DNA of 64,000 bases. Origin: Axinella damicornis. Taxonomy: Eukaryota; Porifera; Demospongiae; Axinellida; Axinellidae. Shown piece after piece: positions 61,302 to 64,000 of this stretch. How positions within the stretch are numbered: the first letter of the stretch is position 1; every line of letters begins with the position of its first letter. The DNA lies in the NCBI GenBank assembly GCA_963931865.1, contig OZ007514.1, positions 3,643,084 through 3,707,083 of the forward strand, in the 5' to 3' direction. A program made the translations under genes and the position numbers. The notes beneath the pieces are model-generated. The model made no database searches and had not been told where the DNA came from. It saw only the letters and a list, made by a program, of their open reading frames with translations.

Positions 61302-62557
61302 GGCTTGAAGGATTGCCACTAAGAGTCATTCAAGACAACATTGCCAAATTTGGTAATGTTGCATTTTGGAAACCGCCCACCACGACTGACGCAGGCACAA
61401 TTTCACATGCTGAAAATGGTCACAGTAATATTAATGTATATGTGTACCAATTTTGGTGCTTTTATCAAAAAGTGAACGATTGGTTTGGTATGTCTGACTA
61501 TGCCGCTGCACTAATACTCTATATTGTAGCCTCAAACCCATTCTTGGCAGGTAAATCTTCAAAGGTGCAAAGGAGAGATTCAACACTTACTGAAGCAGCA
61601 CTGTTGACACACACCATTCATCATTGACAGTCTACATTTCCAGCTAAAGCATCCAATGTTTAGTATGGCCAACTGAGTGTTATAGTCGCTGTATTTCAGG
61701 GACATTCCTACCTTGTATTTGCTGTTCTGTTATCCCTATACATCTCATTACATTTATTTACTCTTGTATGACATTCTAGTTAATTACTAGTAATGAAAAA
61801 ACGCCTTACTTGGTTTTAAAATATAATATAACATTTTAATGACATGGGGAGGCTGGGAGGGCCCATTGTCAGATATAGAAGAAACTCAAGTGTGAGACAC
61901 CACCACTATTAAAATAATACAGCACGTGCTGGGTTGTTCTTGCTAACACAGACGTAAACTAGTTTTCTTCTCTTGCAGGTTCAAACAGAAACAATCCTCA
62001 TCACTCCACGCTACACACAAGAGCATGCTACTGTTATTGGGAGCAACACTACGTTTGAGACCAGATCCATCTACATCGGAACCGGAGGACGGAATGCAGA
62101 CACGCGTTTACAAGTGCCAATTGTGCCTGCTGGGAGGTTTTCAGCAAACGCATCTGCTACAATTAAAATCACAGCTGCTTTGGACGGAACAATACTCAAT
62201 CAAATTTCAGTCGATAGAGATCCACAGATCAGTATCACAGATGGCAGGGTAATGAACGAGTATCGATTGTACGATATCAACAACTACCCTGATGGCCTTA
62301 CCCCTTGTCGTGCATTAAGTGCATCAGAGACGCAAAAAAAACTGCCATCAGGTCCAGTTCCAGATCAGTTCACATTCCTCTTCAAACCAGCCGAGAGGTT
62401 TGGGGCTTGCTCCACAGCTCAGAATGGCGGGTTCACTAAAGTGGCAACATTCAACAATCAGATAGACCTGAGTCTCGGTATCAGTCTTCGAATCCGCATG
62501 GGCGAAGCAGATGAGGACATCCGGTACTATTACTTCCTTGCTGAAATAACCCAGTAA
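61302..62557 (+). CDS. Unrecognised gene: probable 3' exons
   Basis: The clearest exon starts after acceptor TTCTCTTGCAG at 61979 and runs to TAA at 62555-62557. Its 193 codons hold a beta-strand-rich sequence (IYIGTGGRNADTRLQVPIVP, ATIKITAALDGTI, NNQIDLSLGISLRIRMGEAD, YYYFLAEITQ) with two cysteines. It looks like an extracellular beta-sandwich or lectin-like fold; I do not recognise the family. An upstream open stretch, 61302-61550, has acceptor and donor (CAG|GTAAAT) signals and encodes GNVAFWKPPTTTDAG and FWCFYQKVNDWFGMSDY. It leaves phase 1, whereas the 61979 acceptor needs phase 0. Using the AG at 61987-61988 as acceptor (exon from 61989) restores frame. The two may also belong to different genes. 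No start codon or signal peptide is seen in the window. Confidence 0.5.
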
Positions 62558-63501
62558 ACAGTTGAGCTTGAAGACATACACACAACTGTTACAATAACAT
62601 ATGTAGCTAGCTACATTCTATGCACACATTCATGCTTGTAGTGAATATTGGTTTGATAAATCCTGCAAGGGAATTTAGCTACTTGACAATGTGTGTTGGA
62701 AGTGCTGCCATTTATATAGCTATAGCTAGCTAAATCTTGTTTTTCGTGTTTACACCGAGCGCGGTTGTGTAGTACGGCACGACACAGCGCGCTACAAAAT
62801 AGCCTACAATCGTGATGGGCACCGTCATAGATAATATTATCTATAATAGCACCGTTCACACCGCACGCAATGCGCAATCGTGCCACGGCCGGCCATGTAA
62901 ATTGTCAATGCCGCCACGTAACGCGGCGCGCGCTATCCGCGTTAACCGTGCTAGCACGGCTCTCTCAACCGTGCCGGCACGGCTCTCTCAACCGTGCCGT
63001 GCCAGCACGGTTCGGCGCGGTTCATTTGCGGTCAGACAAATGCCTGACTATTTGGAAATCGGTCAACTATGGTCTTACCATGATTCGAGGTAACAGGCAC
63101 TAGCTACCACTATTTCTTCTCTGACGTGTAGCTAAGGCACATAGAACAACTAGCTAGTTATTGAATGATATTGTTTACCATGTAGCCTTTGCACCCCCAA
63201 AACACAAAGATACACACTGCCTATAGTTTATCCTCTGCACACTTTGCATTTGCATGATTTTGTGACATGATACTCTAGCTAACCCCCATTTAGAAGCCAC
63301 ACAGTTAGTGTGCATCTCTGTGCGGGTTTGGGATGTGCAAACTTGCAAAGGCTACATGGGAGGGAGGAGCTGGTAGATGGAAGCGGTCTACAGCTGCACT
63401 CTGGTTGGGTGGAGCCAGGTTAAGATGCAGAGCCATTTGACTAGCTACTCATGCATACCCTGTAGCTCTATAGTCCTAATAGCTATGTCACAGGCCTGTA
63501 G

Positions 63502-63532
<31 letters not shown>

Positions 63533-64000
63533 ATTTGGGGGGTTCGATCGAATCCCCTAGATTCAGAGACCTATAATACAAATACATATAAAAGTGGGAG
63601 TGGCTATAGCTACCCCATTTAGAAACCCGGACTACTATGGGCGTGTGTCAGCGCTATTATCTGGGCCATCATAGTCTCATAGCCATGCAGTATACTATTC
63701 GTCCAAAAGCAAATGAGGACGTCCCCAGTAAACAATTGAACTTGAACACACACAAAACGGTTGCGCAATGAGGATTATAATCGTGTTCTTTACTGGTCCG
63801 ACGAATTCCTGGTCACTACTGCTAGTGCCGGGATCAGCAGTAGCTACAAGGATGAAATCAGTGATTTTGGTATCCTGTAGCTAATATAGCTAAGCTCCAC
63901 AGATTTTCCCTGGTCCAGCAAATGTCAGACTAGATCTCACAACTTGGTTATAGCAAGTTTATTCAGATCTTGGAGATCAATAGAATGATCAGAACTAAAT
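62558..64000. other. No gene seen
   Basis: Contains a CpG- and palindrome-rich patch at about 62755-63035 (repeated CCGTGC/GCACGG motifs and ATAGATAATATTATCTAT) and a 29-G run at 63504. Confidence 0.5.

Overview
The window reads as nuclear DNA of an invertebrate animal. It has short exons with GT-AG introns, conserved animal housekeeping genes, long CA/TG and CCCT microsatellites, and many small inverted-repeat transposons. A sponge or another early-branching marine animal fits best, but this is an inference. Two 200-base runs of N show it is a scaffold with gaps.

Region 1 (1-31.2 kb) is a decayed three-copy cluster of PEX5, the peroxisomal PTS1 import receptor. Copy A (189-7050) is intact from a 36-nt WxxxF micro-exon to the stop; its 5' end lies outside the window. 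Copy B (9505-14071) carries two frameshifting deletions. Copy C (25775-29311) lacks several exons and has a premature stop. Between B and C is an intronless gene (16011-17759) for a helical-bundle / three-FN3 / glycine-zipper-like protein, with a broken inverted fragment of the same family at 14616-14796. A nest of transposons follows at 19.9-22.5 kb, including twin piggyBac-type elements.

Region 2 (33.4-57.1 kb) is a compact gene block. On the minus strand lie a SAND / AT-hook / SAM nuclear protein (41622 to 33389, three exons) and GMP synthase (55229 to 41827, fourteen exons, phases checked at every junction). POLR2D (RPB4, two exons) starts head-to-head with GMPS, 145 bp away on the plus strand. 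Introns hold a 1.3-kb purine minisatellite, a 49-bp minisatellite, a MULE transposase remnant split by a hAT MITE, and many foldback elements.

Region 3 (57.1-64 kb) holds a dispersed SINE-like repeat, a gap, a 603-bp foldback element and coding exons of an unrecognised gene (61302-62557).

A repeated theme is a family of foldback elements with ends TAGYCTCGTTCCCAG and mostly 9-bp target duplications. There are at least 17 copies. Because PEX5 is multiplied, several have an empty site in a sister copy, which proves the insertion.
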